Shown: positions 35,175-44,651 of the stretch, one piece after another
How the letters are laid out: each line of letters opens with the position of its first letter
Position numbering within the stretch: the first letter of the stretch is position 1
Assembly (NCBI RefSeq): GCF_002795305.1
Contig: NZ_PGGC01000091.1
Span: forward strand, 1-44,651
Reading direction: 5' to 3'
Length of the DNA stretch: 44,651 nucleotides
DNA from: Aeromonas cavernicola
GTDB taxonomy: Bacteria > Pseudomonadota > Gammaproteobacteria > Enterobacterales > Aeromonadaceae
Notes under the pieces: generated by a model
Databases searched by the model: none
What the model was told of the DNA's origin: nothing
The model's input: only the letters and a program-made list of their open reading frames with translations
Position numbers and translations under genes: made by a program

Positions 35175-35785
35175 AAATGGCTATCCAATACGGCATCGAT
35201 CGCCGCGTTTACCTGCTCCGGCGTTTGCGCCGCATCGATCACCACAATGGCATCATCTTGGGCCGCCAGTTCAAGGTAGCGCGCTCGGGTGCGTTCGAAA
35301 AAGCTGAGCTGTTCCAGCTCAATACGATCCAACTCCCCACGATCGCGGGCTCGCTGCAAACCGAGGCTGGGATCGATATCGAGATAGAGAGTAAGGTCCG
35401 GCTTGAAATCACCCAGCACCGCTTGCTTGATAGCTCGGATAAGCGCGGCATCAATACCGCGTCCTCCCCCTTGGTAGGCTTGGGAAGAGAGATCATGGCG
35501 ATCACCGACAACCCAGATCCCTTGAGCAAGAGCAGGCTTGATACGAGTCTCAACCAATTGAACCCGAGACGCGTACATCAACAACAGCTCGGCTTCAATG
35601 GTGAGAGGCTCATCGTGCACCTCTTTGACGATGGCACGCATTCGTTCCGCTAACGGCGTGCCACCGGGCTCACGAGTACACTCAAACCGTGCTATACCAT
35701 GACGCTGTAAAAACGCGGTAACGTAACGCACCGCTGAGCTTTTCCCAGCCCCTTCCAATCCTTCGATCACAATAAATTTTGACAT
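35159..35785 (-). CDS. tmk: Thymidylate kinase
   Basis: Phosphorylates dTMP to dTDP. 208 residues with P-loop GLEGAGKSS at 9-17, the DRH motif in [18 protein letters not shown] and a LID region with [10 protein letters not shown] of the E. coli type (catalytic Arg in the LID). Its ATG shares one base with the mltG stop (TAATG), and its end overlaps holB. Confidence 0.96.
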   Translation of the reverse strand: MSKFIVIEGLEGAGKSSAVRYVTAFLQRHGIARFECTREPGGTPLAERMRAIVKEVHDEPLTIEAELLLMYASRVQLVETRIKPALAQGIWVVGDRHDLSSQAYQGGGRGIDAALIRAIKQAVLGDFKPDLTLYLDIDPSLGLQRARDRGELDRIELEQLSFFERTRARYLELAAQDDAIVVIDAAQTPEQVNAAIDAVLDSHLCIPG

Positions 35786-36786
35786 TAAGGCTTCTTCAAT
35801 AGGTATTCACGCACCGCTCGATTATGTTCATCAAGGGTTTTAGAGAAATAGTGGGCACCGCCCCCTTTGGCGACAAAGTAGAGAAAGTCGGTCGAGGTTG
35901 GGTTTAATGCAGCTTCAATAGATGCCTTCCCCGGCATAGCGATAGGCGTAGGCGGCAGTCCATCAATCACATAGGTGTTATAAGGGTTGTTGTCAGTCAG
36001 GTCGCTACGGCGAATATTACCGTCGTAACGATCTTTGACCCCATAAATCACGGTAGGATCGGTCTGCAGTTTCATGCCTAGCCGTAAACGATTAACAAAC
36101 ACCGAGGCAATTTGCGCTCGTTCATCTGGCAGCCCCGTCTCCTTCTCAATAATAGAGGCCATGATCAAGGCTTCGTAAGGGGTTTTATAAGGCAGATTTG
36201 CTTGGCGTTTTTCCCAGCTCTGCTGCAAAAAGGTCGCCATCTCTTGGTGAGCCCGGCGCAAAATCGAGAGATCACTGGCATGAGTGGTATAGGCATAGGT
36301 TTCTGGTAAAAACCACCCTTCCAGCTGACCATTCTCAATCCCCAGTTCGTGGGCAAGATCAACATCAGGTTGTTCGGCGAGCAACCGTTCAAGATAAGGT
36401 GCGCTAGCAAGCTGCTTTTGCCAATCTTCAAAGCGGGAGCCTTCCACAAAGGTCAGGCTAAAATGGAACTCTTTACCCGAAGCAAATAGAGAGAGAGTCT
36501 CCTTGAGCGATGCCCCCTCTTTAATTTCGTAAGTGCCTGACTTGATGGCCACTAATTCAGGGTGGCCACGTAGCCAAAGCCGCACCGCCCAAGGGGTGAT
36601 TTCGCTATCGGCGAGCTCTGCGATCAAGCGAGCGGCATGGGCGCCTTTCTCAACCGTAAAGAGGCGAGTTGGCCCCTTATTGGTCAGTACCTCTACTTGC
36701 TGCCATTTAGTATGTATATACCCCCCTGCGGTAGCAGCTATCAACGCAGCGCCCGCGAGCAAGGTGTAAAGCCGATTAAACTTCAA
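35785..36786 (-). CDS. mltG: Endolytic murein transglycosylase MltG
   Basis: 333 residues, one N-terminal membrane anchor (about 8-23), a LysM-like segment, then the YceG domain with the catalytic Glu in [17 protein letters not shown]. It cuts nascent glycan strands in the periplasm and is thought to set chain length. Neighbours pabC and tmk are as in E. coli; it overlaps pabC by 11 bases and tmk by one. Confidence 0.95.
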   Translation of the reverse strand: MKFNRLYTLLAGAALIAATAGGYIHTKWQQVEVLTNKGPTRLFTVEKGAHAARLIAELADSEITPWAVRLWLRGHPELVAIKSGTYEIKEGASLKETLSLFASGKEFHFSLTFVEGSRFEDWQKQLASAPYLERLLAEQPDVDLAHELGIENGQLEGWFLPETYAYTTHASDLSILRRAHQEMATFLQQSWEKRQANLPYKTPYEALIMASIIEKETGLPDERAQIASVFVNRLRLGMKLQTDPTVIYGVKDRYDGNIRRSDLTDNNPYNTYVIDGLPPTPIAMPGKASIEAALNPTSTDFLYFVAKGGGAHYFSKTLDEHNRAVREYLLKKP

Positions 36787-37582
36787 GGGCCAGACGCTCC
36801 TGTAAACGGCGACTCAATTCTGGTGCAGGATAATGCATATCGTCGATACTGTTGATTGGCACCACCCCCATCAGGGTATTCGTCAGCCACACCTCTTCTG
36901 CTTGCCAAAGTGACTCCAAGGGAGCCTCCACCACCCGTAACTCAATCCCCATCTGTTTGAGCATCGCCATTATCTGCCGGCGCATGATGCCATCGATCCC
37001 ACAGCGGTTCAGATCTGGCGTGAAAACAGTCTTACCGCGACGCCAAAACAGGTTCGCACTGACAGCTTCAACTAATACACCACGGCTGCTCAGTACTACT
37101 CCTTCGACTGCTCCTGCGCAAACAAGTTCGTTTTTGAGCAACACCTGTTCCAACCGGTTCAAGGTCTTGAGCCCAGCCAGCATGGGAGCATCACCGATCC
37201 GTTGGCGGCAGACCATCATATTGATCCCCGTATGGCGCCAGCTAGCATACTGCGTTGGAAAGGGGGCTAGCGAAAGAATACGAGTTGTTTGTTGGCACCC
37301 GCTGCCATCATAACCACGCCCCCCCTCCCCTCGGGTCAGGATCACCTTAGCAACACACTGCGCCTCACCTACGACAAGTTGCTCTAGCTCCTGCGTCAGC
37401 TGGTGCCAATCCGGTTCGACCATTCCTAGGCGCTGGCAACCCTGTTGTAACCTAGCCAAATGAGCCGCCCATTGCAGCACTCGCCCTTCCTTGACGGCCA
37501 TGGTGGTAAAGTGTCCATCACCATAAGCTAGCCCGCGGTCATGAGCCGAGATGGTATCGAGTGTCATTCCATTGATAAGCAA
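36776..37582 (-). CDS. pabC: Aminodeoxychorismate lyase (TTG start)
   Basis: PLP enzyme that makes p-aminobenzoate for folate. The true start is a TTG at 37582, giving 268 residues beginning MLINGMTLDT: CGGAGG lies six bases before it, and the family starts at this point; the open frame reaching back to 37648 crosses a terminator. The PLP-binding Lys is in LAGLKTLNRLEQVLL, and the phosphate-binding region near GVVPINS follows. It overlaps mltG by 11 bases. Confidence 0.93.
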   Translation of the reverse strand: MLINGMTLDTISAHDRGLAYGDGHFTTMAVKEGRVLQWAAHLARLQQGCQRLGMVEPDWHQLTQELEQLVVGEAQCVAKVILTRGEGGRGYDGSGCQQTTRILSLAPFPTQYASWRHTGINMMVCRQRIGDAPMLAGLKTLNRLEQVLLKNELVCAGAVEGVVLSSRGVLVEAVSANLFWRRGKTVFTPDLNRCGIDGIMRRQIMAMLKQMGIELRVVEAPLESLWQAEEVWLTNTLMGVVPINSIDDMHYPAPELSRRLQERLALEV

Positions 37583-37596
37583 AGTGATCCTCCGAT

Positions 37597-37628
37597 AAAA
37601 AAGGCCCGATACTGGCAGTATCGGGCCT
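37597..37628 (-). terminator. Terminator between fabF and pabC
   Basis: A near-perfect palindrome, AGGCCCGATACTG then CAGTATCGGGCC on the - strand, followed by six T's, 21 bases past the fabF stop. It sits directly before the pabC ribosome site, so pabC to ycfH depend on readthrough or their own promoter. Confidence 0.9.
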
Positions 37629-37648
37629 GTCTTATTGCCCGCGGGCAA

Positions 37649-38890
37649 TTATACGCGTTTGAAGATCAAGGAACCATTGGTACCGCCAAAACCAAACGAG
37701 TTGGAGAGGGCATATTCAAAGTTGCCCGGCTTGGCCACGTGGGGAACCAGATCTAAATCACACTCATCATCAGGGTGATCCAGATTGATGGTCGGTGGAG
37801 CGATTTGATCACGCAATGCCAATACCGTGATGATCGCTTCGATGGCACCCGCAGCACCCAACAGGTGACCGGTCATCGATTTGGTCGAGCTGACCATCAG
37901 CGACTTGGCATGTTCACCAAATACTGCTTTCATACCACGCAACTCAGCCACATCACCGAGTGGGGTGGAGGTGCCGTGGGCATTGATATACCCGATCTGC
38001 TCGGGGGCAATGCCGGCATCCTTGATGGCATTTTTCATGGCACGGGCGCCACCGTTACCATCAGCAGGAGGCGCAGTCATGTGGTAGGCGTCACCGCTCA
38101 TGCCAAAACCAACCAGTTCAGCATAGATCTTGGCGCCACGGGCCTTGGCATGTTCATACTCTTCCAGCACCAGTACCCCAGCACCATCACCCAGCACGAA
38201 ACCATCGCGGTCCTTATCCCACGGACGACTGGCCTTGGTCGGCTCGTCATTACGATTAGAAAGTGCTTTAGCCGCCGCAAAGCCCCCCATCCCCATCGTG
38301 GTAGAGGCTTTTTCCGCTCCTCCAGCCACCATGACGTCAGCATCGCCGTAAGCGATCATCCGCCCCGCCATCCCAATCGCATGAGTACCTGTGGTACAAG
38401 CGGTGGTCACGGCAATGTTCGGCCCTTGCAGACCTTTCATGATGGAAAGATGGCCTGACACCATATTGATAATGGTTGAGGGTACAAAGAAGGGACTCAG
38501 CTTGCGTGGACCACCGTTGAGCAGGCTGCTGTGGTTTTGTTCAATCAATCCTAAACCACCGATACCAGAACCGATTGCCACACCCATCCGCTCGGCATTC
38601 TGCTCATTAATGTCGAGCTCGGCATCGTTCAGTGCCTGAATACCTGCGGCAATACCGTACTGAATAAAGAGATCCATCTTGCGAGCTTCTTTACGGTTAA
38701 TACCGTACTGCTCAGGATCAAAATCCTTGACCAAGCCTGCGAAGCGGGTTGCAAACTCGCTGGCATCAAAATGTTCGATGAGGGAAATGCCGCTCTGCCC
38801 GTTAAGTAGGGCTTGCCAGCTGGTTTCAGCAGTGTTGCCTACCGGGGAAAGCATCCCCAAGCCGGTCACCACGACTCTGCGTTTTGACAC
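37649..38890 (-). CDS. fabF: 3-oxoacyl-ACP synthase II
   Basis: KAS II, elongates acyl chains and adjusts membrane fluidity by making cis-vaccenate. 413 residues with the Cys-His-His triad: Cys in TACTTGTH, His in [12 protein letters not shown] and His in [10 protein letters not shown]; the C-terminus has [12 protein letters not shown]. It follows acpP after a terminator-like hairpin, as in E. coli. Confidence 0.97.
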   Translation of the reverse strand: MSKRRVVVTGLGMLSPVGNTAETSWQALLNGQSGISLIEHFDASEFATRFAGLVKDFDPEQYGINRKEARKMDLFIQYGIAAGIQALNDAELDINEQNAERMGVAIGSGIGGLGLIEQNHSSLLNGGPRKLSPFFVPSTIINMVSGHLSIMKGLQGPNIAVTTACTTGTHAIGMAGRMIAYGDADVMVAGGAEKASTTMGMGGFAAAKALSNRNDEPTKASRPWDKDRDGFVLGDGAGVLVLEEYEHAKARGAKIYAELVGFGMSGDAYHMTAPPADGNGGARAMKNAIKDAGIAPEQIGYINAHGTSTPLGDVAELRGMKAVFGEHAKSLMVSSTKSMTGHLLGAAGAIEAIITVLALRDQIAPPTINLDHPDDECDLDLVPHVAKPGNFEYALSNSFGFGGTNGSLIFKRV

Positions 38891-38931
38891 TGAGGTAGTC
38901 TCCGAGAGGTGTTTTAAAGAGGAGTAAATGC

Positions 38932-38960
38932 AAAAGAAGCGGCCCTTGGGCCGCTTCTTT
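38932..38960 (-). terminator. Terminator-like hairpin between acpP and fabF
   Basis: AAAGAAGCGGCCC/GGGCCGCTTCTTT with a very short loop, 13 bases after acpP; on the - strand it ends in TTTT. It should let acpP message be more abundant than fabF message. Confidence 0.8.
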
Positions 38961-38972
38961 CAGAACAGGAAC

Positions 38973-39209
38973 TTATTCCTGATTAGCGGTGATGTAGTCG
39001 ATAGCCGCTTGAACAGTGGTGATCTTCTCGGCTTCTTCATCAGGAATTTCGGTATCGAATTCTTCTTCCAGCGCCATTACTAATTCAACGGTATCCAAAG
39101 AGTCAGCGCCCAGGTCGTCGACGAAGGAGGCAGCGTTCTTAACGTCTTCTTCTTTGACACCCAGTTGTTCGATGATGATTTTCTTTACGCGTTCTTCGAT
39201 GTTGCTCAT
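38973..39209 (-). CDS. acpP: Acyl carrier protein
   Basis: 78 residues, highly acidic, with the phosphopantetheine Ser in [18 protein letters not shown]. It carries growing acyl chains for FabF, FabG, FabD, FabH and PlsX encoded around it. It has its own strong promoter and an attenuating hairpin downstream, consistent with very high expression. Confidence 0.98.
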   Translation of the reverse strand: MSNIEERVKKIIIEQLGVKEEDVKNAASFVDDLGADSLDTVELVMALEEEFDTEIPDEEAEKITTVQAAIDYITANQE

Positions 39210-39255
39210 GACCTGAATTTTCCTTTAAAAATACGCTATTGCGTCTGGTTGGGGT

Positions 39256-39283
39256 AGTTTATTCAATTGCTGTGAGTTTGCAA
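39256..39283 (-). promoter_or_regulatory. acpP promoter
   Basis: On the - strand TTGCAA, 16 bases, TAAACT, about 45 bases before the acpP start, in the 157-base fabG-acpP gap. Confidence 0.6.
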
Positions 39284-39366
39284 GTAGCTTGCCGCTGGTC
39301 AAACCACGAAAAGTGCCAAACTTCGGCGTACTATCGCAAATTTGAACAGAAATCACGACAAATTGA

Positions 39367-40101
39367 TTACACCATGTACATCCCGCCGTTAACATGCAGG
39401 GTTTCACCGGTAATATACGCTGCCTCATCAGAAGCCAAAAATACCACAGCGGCAGCAATCTCTTTAGGATCACCCAAACGAGCGGCAGGCACTTGGCTCA
39501 TGATGCCAGCACGCTGCTCTTCATTGAGTGCTTTAGTCATATCTGTCTCGATAAAACCAGGGGCAACCGCATTGACTGTGATGCCACGGGAGGCCACTTC
39601 ACGCGCAAGCGATTTAGTAAAACCGACTAGCCCAGCCTTGGCTGCGGCATAGTTGACCTGACCGGCGTTGCCCATGGTTCCCACTACGGAGCCAATGCTG
39701 ATGATGCGGCCATTGCGCTTCTTCATCATGGCGCGCAACACCGGTTTGCTCAGACGATAAAGTGAGGTCAGATTGGTATCAATGATCTCGTTCCACTCGT
39801 CATCTTTCATCCTCATCAACAAGTTGTCGCGGGTGATCCCTGCATTGTTGATCAAAATATCGATGTCACCAAAACGCGCCTTGATGGCGGCAAAGACAGC
39901 TTCGATGGATTCTTGGCTGGTGACGTTCAGTGCCATGCCGCAGCCATTGTCGCCCAAGTAGGCGCTGATCGCCTCGGCACCACTCTCGCTGGTCGCCGTG
40001 CCGACCACTTTCGCGCCACGGGCCACGAATGTCTCGGCAATCGCACGGCCGATGCCACGACTGGCACCGGTCACCAACACAACCTTATCGGTAAAGCTCA
40101 T
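39367..40101 (-). CDS. fabG: 3-oxoacyl-ACP reductase
   Basis: Short-chain dehydrogenase, NADPH-dependent first reduction of fatty-acid elongation. 244 residues with the Rossmann motif TGASRGIGRAIAE, NNAGITRD, the catalytic Ser in SIGSVVG and the Tyr-x3-Lys in VNYAAAKAG. It follows fabD by 13 bases. Confidence 0.97.
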   Translation of the reverse strand: MSFTDKVVLVTGASRGIGRAIAETFVARGAKVVGTATSESGAEAISAYLGDNGCGMALNVTSQESIEAVFAAIKARFGDIDILINNAGITRDNLLMRMKDDEWNEIIDTNLTSLYRLSKPVLRAMMKKRNGRIISIGSVVGTMGNAGQVNYAAAKAGLVGFTKSLAREVASRGITVNAVAPGFIETDMTKALNEEQRAGIMSQVPAARLGDPKEIAAAVVFLASDEAAYITGETLHVNGGMYMV

Positions 40102-40114
40102 CTATTGCTCCTGT

Positions 40115-41050
40115 TTAGTTAGCCTGGGCCAATGCCTGTTCGAAAGAGGCGACATCGTTGGCATGGATACCTTCCACCCGCTTGTCAATGCGCTTGGCCA
40201 GCCCAGTCAATACCTTGCCCGGTCCCATCTCAATCTCGAGGGTCACCCCTTCATTAGCCATCCGCTCGACCGTCTCGGTCCAACGAACTGGGCTGAACAG
40301 TTGACGCACTAAAGCCTGTTTGATAGCGGCCGGATCCTGTTCACAGGACACGTCGACATTATTGATGACCGCGATGGTTGGAACCTTGATCTCGATCCCG
40401 TCCAGCGCAGTTGCCAGTTTTTCTGCGGCGGGTTTCATCAGCGCGCAGTGAGACGGCACAGAAACCGGCAACGGCAACGCACGTTTAGCGCCCGACTCTT
40501 TCATAAGCACATTGGCGCGCTCAACGGCTTCTTTATGACCGGCGATCACCACCTGGCCCGGGGAGTTGAAGTTGACCGGCGAGACCACCTGCCCTTGCGC
40601 TGCTTTTTCGCAGTTGGCAGCGATGGCATCGTTATCTAGGCCGATGATGGCCGCCATGGCACCGATGCCTTCTGGCACGGCTTCCTGCATGGCTAGGCCA
40701 CGCAGCTCGACCAGTTTGACCGCATCGGCAAAATCGAGTGCGCCACTGCAAACCAGCGCGGAGTACTCACCCAAGCTGTGACCCGCCATCATGGCGGGGG
40801 TTGCCCCACCCTGCTGCTGCCACAGGCGCCACAGGGCGACAGAGGCGGTCAGCAGCGCAGGCTGGGTACGCCAAGTCTTATTAAGCTCGTCGCTTGGTCC
40901 GGCCATCACTAAGGCAAATAGGTCATAGCCCAGTACTTGGCTCGCCTCGGTGAAGGTTTCCTTGATCACAAGATGTTGTTCAGCCAGCTCGGCCAACATG
41001 CCGACGGACTGGGAACCTTGTCCAGGAAAGGCAATGGCAAATTGAGTCAT
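40115..41050 (-). CDS. fabD: Malonyl-CoA:ACP transacylase
   Basis: Loads malonyl groups on ACP. 311 residues with GQGSQSVGM at the start, the nucleophile Ser in GHSLGEYSAL and the catalytic His in PVSVPSHCALM. Order fabH-fabD-fabG is as in E. coli. Confidence 0.97.
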   Translation of the reverse strand: MTQFAIAFPGQGSQSVGMLAELAEQHLVIKETFTEASQVLGYDLFALVMAGPSDELNKTWRTQPALLTASVALWRLWQQQGGATPAMMAGHSLGEYSALVCSGALDFADAVKLVELRGLAMQEAVPEGIGAMAAIIGLDNDAIAANCEKAAQGQVVSPVNFNSPGQVVIAGHKEAVERANVLMKESGAKRALPLPVSVPSHCALMKPAAEKLATALDGIEIKVPTIAVINNVDVSCEQDPAAIKQALVRQLFSPVRWTETVERMANEGVTLEIEMGPGKVLTGLAKRIDKRVEGIHANDVASFEQALAQAN

Positions 41051-41121
41051 TGTTGATTCCTTTTAGATAAGACAAAAATGAAATCTGTGATGGGACGATG
41101 AATGCACCACCCCAGCGAAGA

Positions 41122-42081
41122 TCAGAGGCGAACTAGCGCCGAGCCCCAAGCAAAACCGCCACCAAAAGCCTCCAGCAATACCAGCTGTCCGGGCTTGATC
41201 CGGCCATCTCGTATCCCTTCATCAAAGGCAATAGGGACAGAGGCAGCCGAGGTGTTGCCGTGCTTGTCGAGGGTCAGCACTACTTTGTCGAGTCCCATGC
41301 CCAGCTTCTTGGCGGTAGCGCTGATGATGCGGAAATTAGCTTGATGAGGCACCAGCCAGTCCAGCTCACTCGGCTCGATATTGGCTGCAGCTAGGGTTTC
41401 GGTGACGATTTCACTCAAACGGGTGACCGCCACCTTGAAGACATCATTGCCCTTCATATACATGTAGGCTTCAAGCTCTGCCCCTAGCATACCGCGACGA
41501 GGCTGAGGTAACTTAAGCAGTTCGCCATAACGGCCATCGGCATGGAGATGGGTGGAGAGAATGCCAGGTGTATCACTGGCACCAATCACAACCGCCCCTG
41601 CCCCATCACCAAACAGGATGATGGTGCCACGATCTTGCGGATCACACATACGGGACAGGACATCGGCACCAACGACCAGCACATGGCGAGCGGCACCTGA
41701 CTTGACGAACTGATCGGCAATGGAAAGCGCATAAGTGAAACCGGCACAAGCCGCCGCCACGTCAAATGCAGGAATACTCGGTACGCCGAGCAGCCCCTGC
41801 AGTTCGCAGGCAGCAGCGGGGAAGGCATTTTCAGCACTAGTGGTGGCCAGCACGATCATATCGAGATCGGCAGCGTTCAGACCCGCTGCATTAAGGGCCC
41901 GCAAGGCAGCTTGGTAAGAGAGGGTGGCAACGGTCTCGTCAACAGCGGCAATGCGGCGCTCACGGATACCGGTGCGTTCCACAATCCACTCGTCACTGGT
42001 TTCAACCATCTGTTCGAGGTCTGCATTTGTGCGCACGGCACTCGGCAGATAACTGCCAGTACCCAGAATTTTACTATGCAT
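41122..42081 (-). CDS. fabH: 3-oxoacyl-ACP synthase III
   Basis: KAS III, starts fatty-acid synthesis from acetyl-CoA and malonyl-ACP. The start is the ATG at 42081 ([19 protein letters not shown]), matching the family; a frame reaching further into plsX is not supported. 319 residues with Cys in [11 protein letters not shown], His in VPHQANFRI and Asn in [10 protein letters not shown]. Seven bases separate it from plsX. The ribosome site is weak, suggesting coupling to plsX. Confidence 0.96.
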   Translation of the reverse strand: MHSKILGTGSYLPSAVRTNADLEQMVETSDEWIVERTGIRERRIAAVDETVATLSYQAALRALNAAGLNAADLDMIVLATTSAENAFPAAACELQGLLGVPSIPAFDVAAACAGFTYALSIADQFVKSGAARHVLVVGADVLSRMCDPQDRGTIILFGDGAGAVVIGASDTPGILSTHLHADGRYGELLKLPQPRRGMLGAELEAYMYMKGNDVFKVAVTRLSEIVTETLAAANIEPSELDWLVPHQANFRIISATAKKLGMGLDKVVLTLDKHGNTSAASVPIAFDEGIRDGRIKPGQLVLLEAFGGGFAWGSALVRL

Positions 42082-42088
42082 AGAGTTT

Positions 42089-43108
42089 TTATCGGTCCCT
42101 GTCGGAAAAGACAGCTTCAAGGCGATCTGCTATTTGCAGTGGAAGTTGATGTTTGGCCTCTTGTGCGGCCAGCAGAATCGCGTTATATAGAGCGCGCCGT
42201 TCTGCCCGCCCATGGCTTTTTACCACAATTCCGCGCAATCCTAACAGACTTGCTCCGTTATACTGGTCGGGGTTCAGGTATAAAAAACGCCGTTTGAACA
42301 TAATTTCGGCGATAAAACCAAGAAAACTACGTTTTTTGCGGGGATATCCTGCCAGCGCCGCCATCATCCGCACGACCCCCTCAGCGGTCTTAAGTGCGAC
42401 ATTGCCAACGAAACCGTCACAGACGATCACGTCACACTCCCCGCTAAAGAGATGATCCCCTTCGATAAAACCGACAAAATTGAGTGCCTGACACTGACGC
42501 AGCAAATCAGCACTGTGACGTACTAGTTTGTTGCCCCTGTTATCTTCCGCCCCCACGTTCAGTAAGGCGACTCTGGGTGCGGTGACCCCCTCCACGGTTT
42601 GCGCCACGACAGAGCCCATAACGGCAAATTGCAACAACTCCTTTGCGTCACAATTGACATTAGCGCCAAGGTCAAGCATCACAGTACGCTGACCATTTAG
42701 GGTAGGCAGGGCTTTGATCAGAGCCGGTCGGTCTATGCCTGGTAACGCTTTGAGCACACACTTAGCCATAGCCATCAGAGCACCGGTATTGCCGGCGCTA
42801 ACGCAAGCGTCAGCATCTCCACTTTTCACTAAATCAAGTGCGATCCGCATGGAAGAATCTTTCAACGTGCGCAAAGCAATAATGGGGTTATCGCCCATGC
42901 CAACCACTTGGGATGCATGTACGAAACGAACGCGGGAATGATTCAGCAAGCCATGTTGCTGCAGCAGAGAGGAGGTCTGATGTTGGTCACCGACCAGGAT
43001 AAGTTTTAGCTGGGGTAAAAGAGACAGTGCCTGCACGGCGGCAGGCACTGTTTCCGAGGGGCCAAAGTCTCCCCCCATGATGTCTAGCGCGACAGTCTGC
43101 GTAGACAA
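42089..43108 (-). CDS. plsX: Phosphate acyltransferase PlsX (TTG start)
   Basis: Makes acyl-phosphate from acyl-ACP for phospholipid synthesis. I place the start at a TTG at 43108 because TAAGGA lies six bases before it; another TTG at 43114 would have no spacing. The protein starts [21 protein letters not shown] and has 339 residues. [13 protein letters not shown] and [15 protein letters not shown] are family-typical. It lies nine bases after rpmF, joining a ribosomal protein gene to lipid genes as in E. coli. Confidence 0.95.
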   Translation of the reverse strand: MSTQTVALDIMGGDFGPSETVPAAVQALSLLPQLKLILVGDQHQTSSLLQQHGLLNHSRVRFVHASQVVGMGDNPIIALRTLKDSSMRIALDLVKSGDADACVSAGNTGALMAMAKCVLKALPGIDRPALIKALPTLNGQRTVMLDLGANVNCDAKELLQFAVMGSVVAQTVEGVTAPRVALLNVGAEDNRGNKLVRHSADLLRQCQALNFVGFIEGDHLFSGECDVIVCDGFVGNVALKTAEGVVRMMAALAGYPRKKRSFLGFIAEIMFKRRFLYLNPDQYNGASLLGLRGIVVKSHGRAERRALYNAILLAAQEAKHQLPLQIADRLEAVFSDRDR

Positions 43109-43117
43109 TGGCAATCC

Positions 43118-43285
43118 TTAAGCGATTACCTTTTTACCGCGGTAGAAACCATCGGCCGTCACGTGATGACGACGATGGATTTCGCCACTGGTCTGATCCA
43201 CAGTCAGGGCAGCAGTGGTCAGCGCATCGTGGGAACGACGCATGCCACGCTTAGCTCGGGTTTTACGGTTCTGTTGTACGGCCAT
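43118..43285 (-). CDS. rpmF: 50S ribosomal protein L32
   Basis: 55 residues, [20 protein letters not shown] at the start and ending [15 protein letters not shown], unmistakably L32. It lies between yceD and plsX, the order known from E. coli, where the three are partly co-transcribed. GGAGTTAGCC precedes the ATG. Confidence 0.97.
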   Translation of the reverse strand: MAVQQNRKTRAKRGMRRSHDALTTAALTVDQTSGEIHRRHHVTADGFYRGKKVIA

Positions 43286-43304
43286 GGTAGGCTAACTCCT
43301 AAAT

Positions 43305-43826
43305 TCACTTACGTTTAAGCGTTTCAAGAACTGCAAAGGGATTCGGGCGCTCATCAGCAGGCTCAATTTCACCCCAAGTCATCTCCATGTTCCCACGCGG
43401 ACAGACATCCATAGAGTGCATGGCTACCTGTGGCAACGAAAGGATTATTTCATCCTCTAGGAGTTGATGAAGATCAATTTCGCCGTTTTCGTCCAACTCA
43501 ATGGGCTCATAAGCTTCCGGCAGTTCTTCCTCGTTTGTTCTTTCGAACAGCGGAGTGTAGATAAATTCAGCTTCACAGAGATGTTCAAATGTTTCCCCAC
43601 AACGCTGGCAAACCAGGTCAACCTTGGCATGGGCAGTGCCTTTCATAACGGTTAACGCTTGGACATCTTTACCAAAGTGCAGCGATACATCGATATCACT
43701 CCGTAAGCCAGCGGTTGACGCTTCCAATCTGGGCATCTGCGACTTTTCCACTATCCCGACATAATCGAGTAGCTTCGAGGCACTACGGACTGGATCAACC
43801 TTAACGGGCAACTTCACCTTTTGCAT
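43305..43826 (-). CDS. yceD: DUF177 protein YceD (23S rRNA accumulation protein)
   Basis: 173 residues from the ATG at 43826 (MQKVKLPVKVDPVRSASKLLDY), same length as E. coli YceD. CQRCGE carries a conserved Cys pair; LPEAYEPIELDENGEIDL, EDEIILSLPQV and the ending PNPFAVLETLKRK are family hallmarks. Linked to 23S rRNA accumulation; mechanism unclear. Its promoter lies so close that the message may have only a few leader bases. Confidence 0.95.
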   Translation of the reverse strand: MQKVKLPVKVDPVRSASKLLDYVGIVEKSQMPRLEASTAGLRSDIDVSLHFGKDVQALTVMKGTAHAKVDLVCQRCGETFEHLCEAEFIYTPLFERTNEEELPEAYEPIELDENGEIDLHQLLEDEIILSLPQVAMHSMDVCPRGNMEMTWGEIEPADERPNPFAVLETLKRK

Positions 43827-43835
43827 AGGGCGCGA

Positions 43836-43864
43836 ATAATATAGGTCCAACAAGTGATAGTCAA
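43836..43864 (-). promoter_or_regulatory. yceD-rpmF-plsX promoter
   Basis: On the - strand TTGACT, 17 bases, TATTAT: a strong sigma70 match. The -10 ends ten bases before the yceD ATG, so the message would start three to five bases before it. Confidence 0.75.
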
Positions 43865-43944
43865 AGGAAAAGGTCCTTACAGCCGATGATTTTAATAGCG
43901 CGGGCCACTACAATGTCGGCACTTGCTCACATCGGTAGCCGATT

Positions 43945-44526
43945 ATGCCACAGAATCTGATCCTCGCCTCAACTTCTCGCTATCGCAAAGCGCTGCTGGA
44001 AAAGCTAGGCCTCCCGTTTGAATGTGCCTCACCTGATGTAGATGAACGTTCGTTGGCTGGCGAATCAGCCGAAGCGCTGGTAGCCAGACTGGCTTATGCC
44101 AAGGCTAATGTTATCGCAAAGCAACGTGATCACGGCTTAATCATCGGTTCTGATCAGGTGTGCGTGTGCGATGGCCACATCCTCGGCAAGCCAGGTACGC
44201 TCGACAATGCCGTCGCCCAGCTGATGGCGACTCAAGGGCGTAGTGTGACCTTTTACACAGGTCTATGCGTAGTGAACGCAGCCACTGAGGAAATTCATCA
44301 GTTAGTTGAGCCATTTACTGTCCATTTTCGCGCACTTACCGAATCCGCAATTCGCCGTTATGTCGAGGCAGAAATGCCACTTGACTGTGCTGGCAGCTTC
44401 AAATGTGAGGGGATGGGGATCGTGCTGTTCAACGCGCTGGAAGGGCGCGATCCCAACGCACTGATCGGCTTACCACTGATCGGTTTGATCGAGTTACTGA
44501 GTCTACACGGCATCGCCCTACCCTGA
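43945..44526 (+). CDS. yceF: Maf-family nucleotide pyrophosphatase YceF
   Basis: 193 residues, house-cleaning enzyme; the YceF subfamily cleaves m7GTP in vitro. The start [23 protein letters not shown] and ISDQ-type motif ([17 protein letters not shown]) distinguish it from YhdE, which has the TVV form. [27 protein letters not shown] follows. Divergent from yceD, as in E. coli. Confidence 0.95.
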   Translation: MPQNLILASTSRYRKALLEKLGLPFECASPDVDERSLAGESAEALVARLAYAKANVIAKQRDHGLIIGSDQVCVCDGHILGKPGTLDNAVAQLMATQGRSVTFYTGLCVVNAATEEIHQLVEPFTVHFRALTESAIRRYVEAEMPLDCAGSFKCEGMGIVLFNALEGRDPNALIGLPLIGLIELLSLHGIALP

Positions 44527-44549
44527 TCCCTTGTTGCAACTATGCCAAT

Positions 44550-44579
44550 AAAAAACGGAAGTCTTGGCTTCCGTTTTTT
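44550..44579. terminator. Bidirectional intrinsic terminator after yceF
   Basis: AAAAAACGGAAG, loop TCTTGG, CTTCCGTTTTTT. A-run and T-run on both sides let it stop transcription from either direction. Confidence 0.9.
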
Positions 44580-44645
44580 ATATTTGGATGGCGACACTCG
44601 TCTTAGCCCTGCTAGGGGCTGTCGTCTTGAGCTGATTAATTTCGG

Positions 44646-44651
44646 TATAAT
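44646..44651 (+). promoter_or_regulatory. Possible -10 element at the window end
   Basis: A consensus TATAAT forms the last six bases. No good -35 was found at 16-18 bases. In E. coli the next genes are rluC and rne in this region, so it may belong to a rightward gene outside the window. Confidence 0.25.

Overview
The window reads as a gammaproteobacterial chromosome, most likely Aeromonas or a close relative. This is an inference from conserved gene order (thrS-infC-rpmI-rplT-pheS-pheT-ihfA; yceD-rpmF-plsX-fabHDG-acpP-fabF-pabC-mltG-tmk-holB-ycfH), protein sequences close to E. coli and Vibrio forms, and moderately high GC in the core genes. No rRNA, tRNA, CRISPR array or IS element was seen.

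Layout. 1-3.3 kb: selD (cut by the window edge), rhlE and a glutathione peroxidase, all leftward. 3.4-5.4 kb: a 2-oxoglutarate/Fe(II) oxygenase and a D-Ala-D-Ala ligase. 5.4-13.3 kb: the translation block thrS-infC-rpmI-rplT, then pheST-ihfA; infC appears to start at an ATA codon. 13.6-20.4 kb: a complete-looking filamentous (inovirus) prophage, AT-richer than its surroundings, with leftward structural and replication genes, a divergent small repressor, a regulator with palindromic operators, and no secretin gene. 20.4-23.2 kb: three small unknown genes and an orphan tyrosine recombinase. 23.5-27.4 kb: SOS gene yebG with a LexA box, then the propionate operon prpBCD. 27.5-31.4 kb: a LetA/LetB-type lipid transport locus with LetA split into two genes. 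31.5-33.2 kb: a candidate small RNA, a small RHH-like gene and a second tyrosine recombinase with a large palindrome beside it. 33.4-43.9 kb: the long leftward fatty-acid, lipid and cell-envelope cluster, with Maf/YceF divergent at the end.

The most informative observation is at the prophage ends. Its left junction is a near-perfect dif site. Its right junction is a dif-like site with a 9-base centre. A third, inverted dif-like site lies 95 bases inside the right end. This is the arrangement known from CTXphi, where the single-stranded phage genome folds two inverted half-sites into a hairpin that XerC joins to the host dif. Every FtsK-orienting (KOPS-type) octamer found by eye left of this site is on the + strand and every one to the right is on the - strand. 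This independently supports the position as the host's replication terminus resolution site.

Other points: a 26-residue hydrophobic peptide gene hidden behind the major coat gene, an array of GTnAC-T-GTnAC palindromes around the phage regulator, a hairpin cluster resembling a packaging signal/origin, a 12-base word repeated around both recombinase genes, and a yceD promoter placed so close to its start codon that the mRNA may be nearly leaderless.
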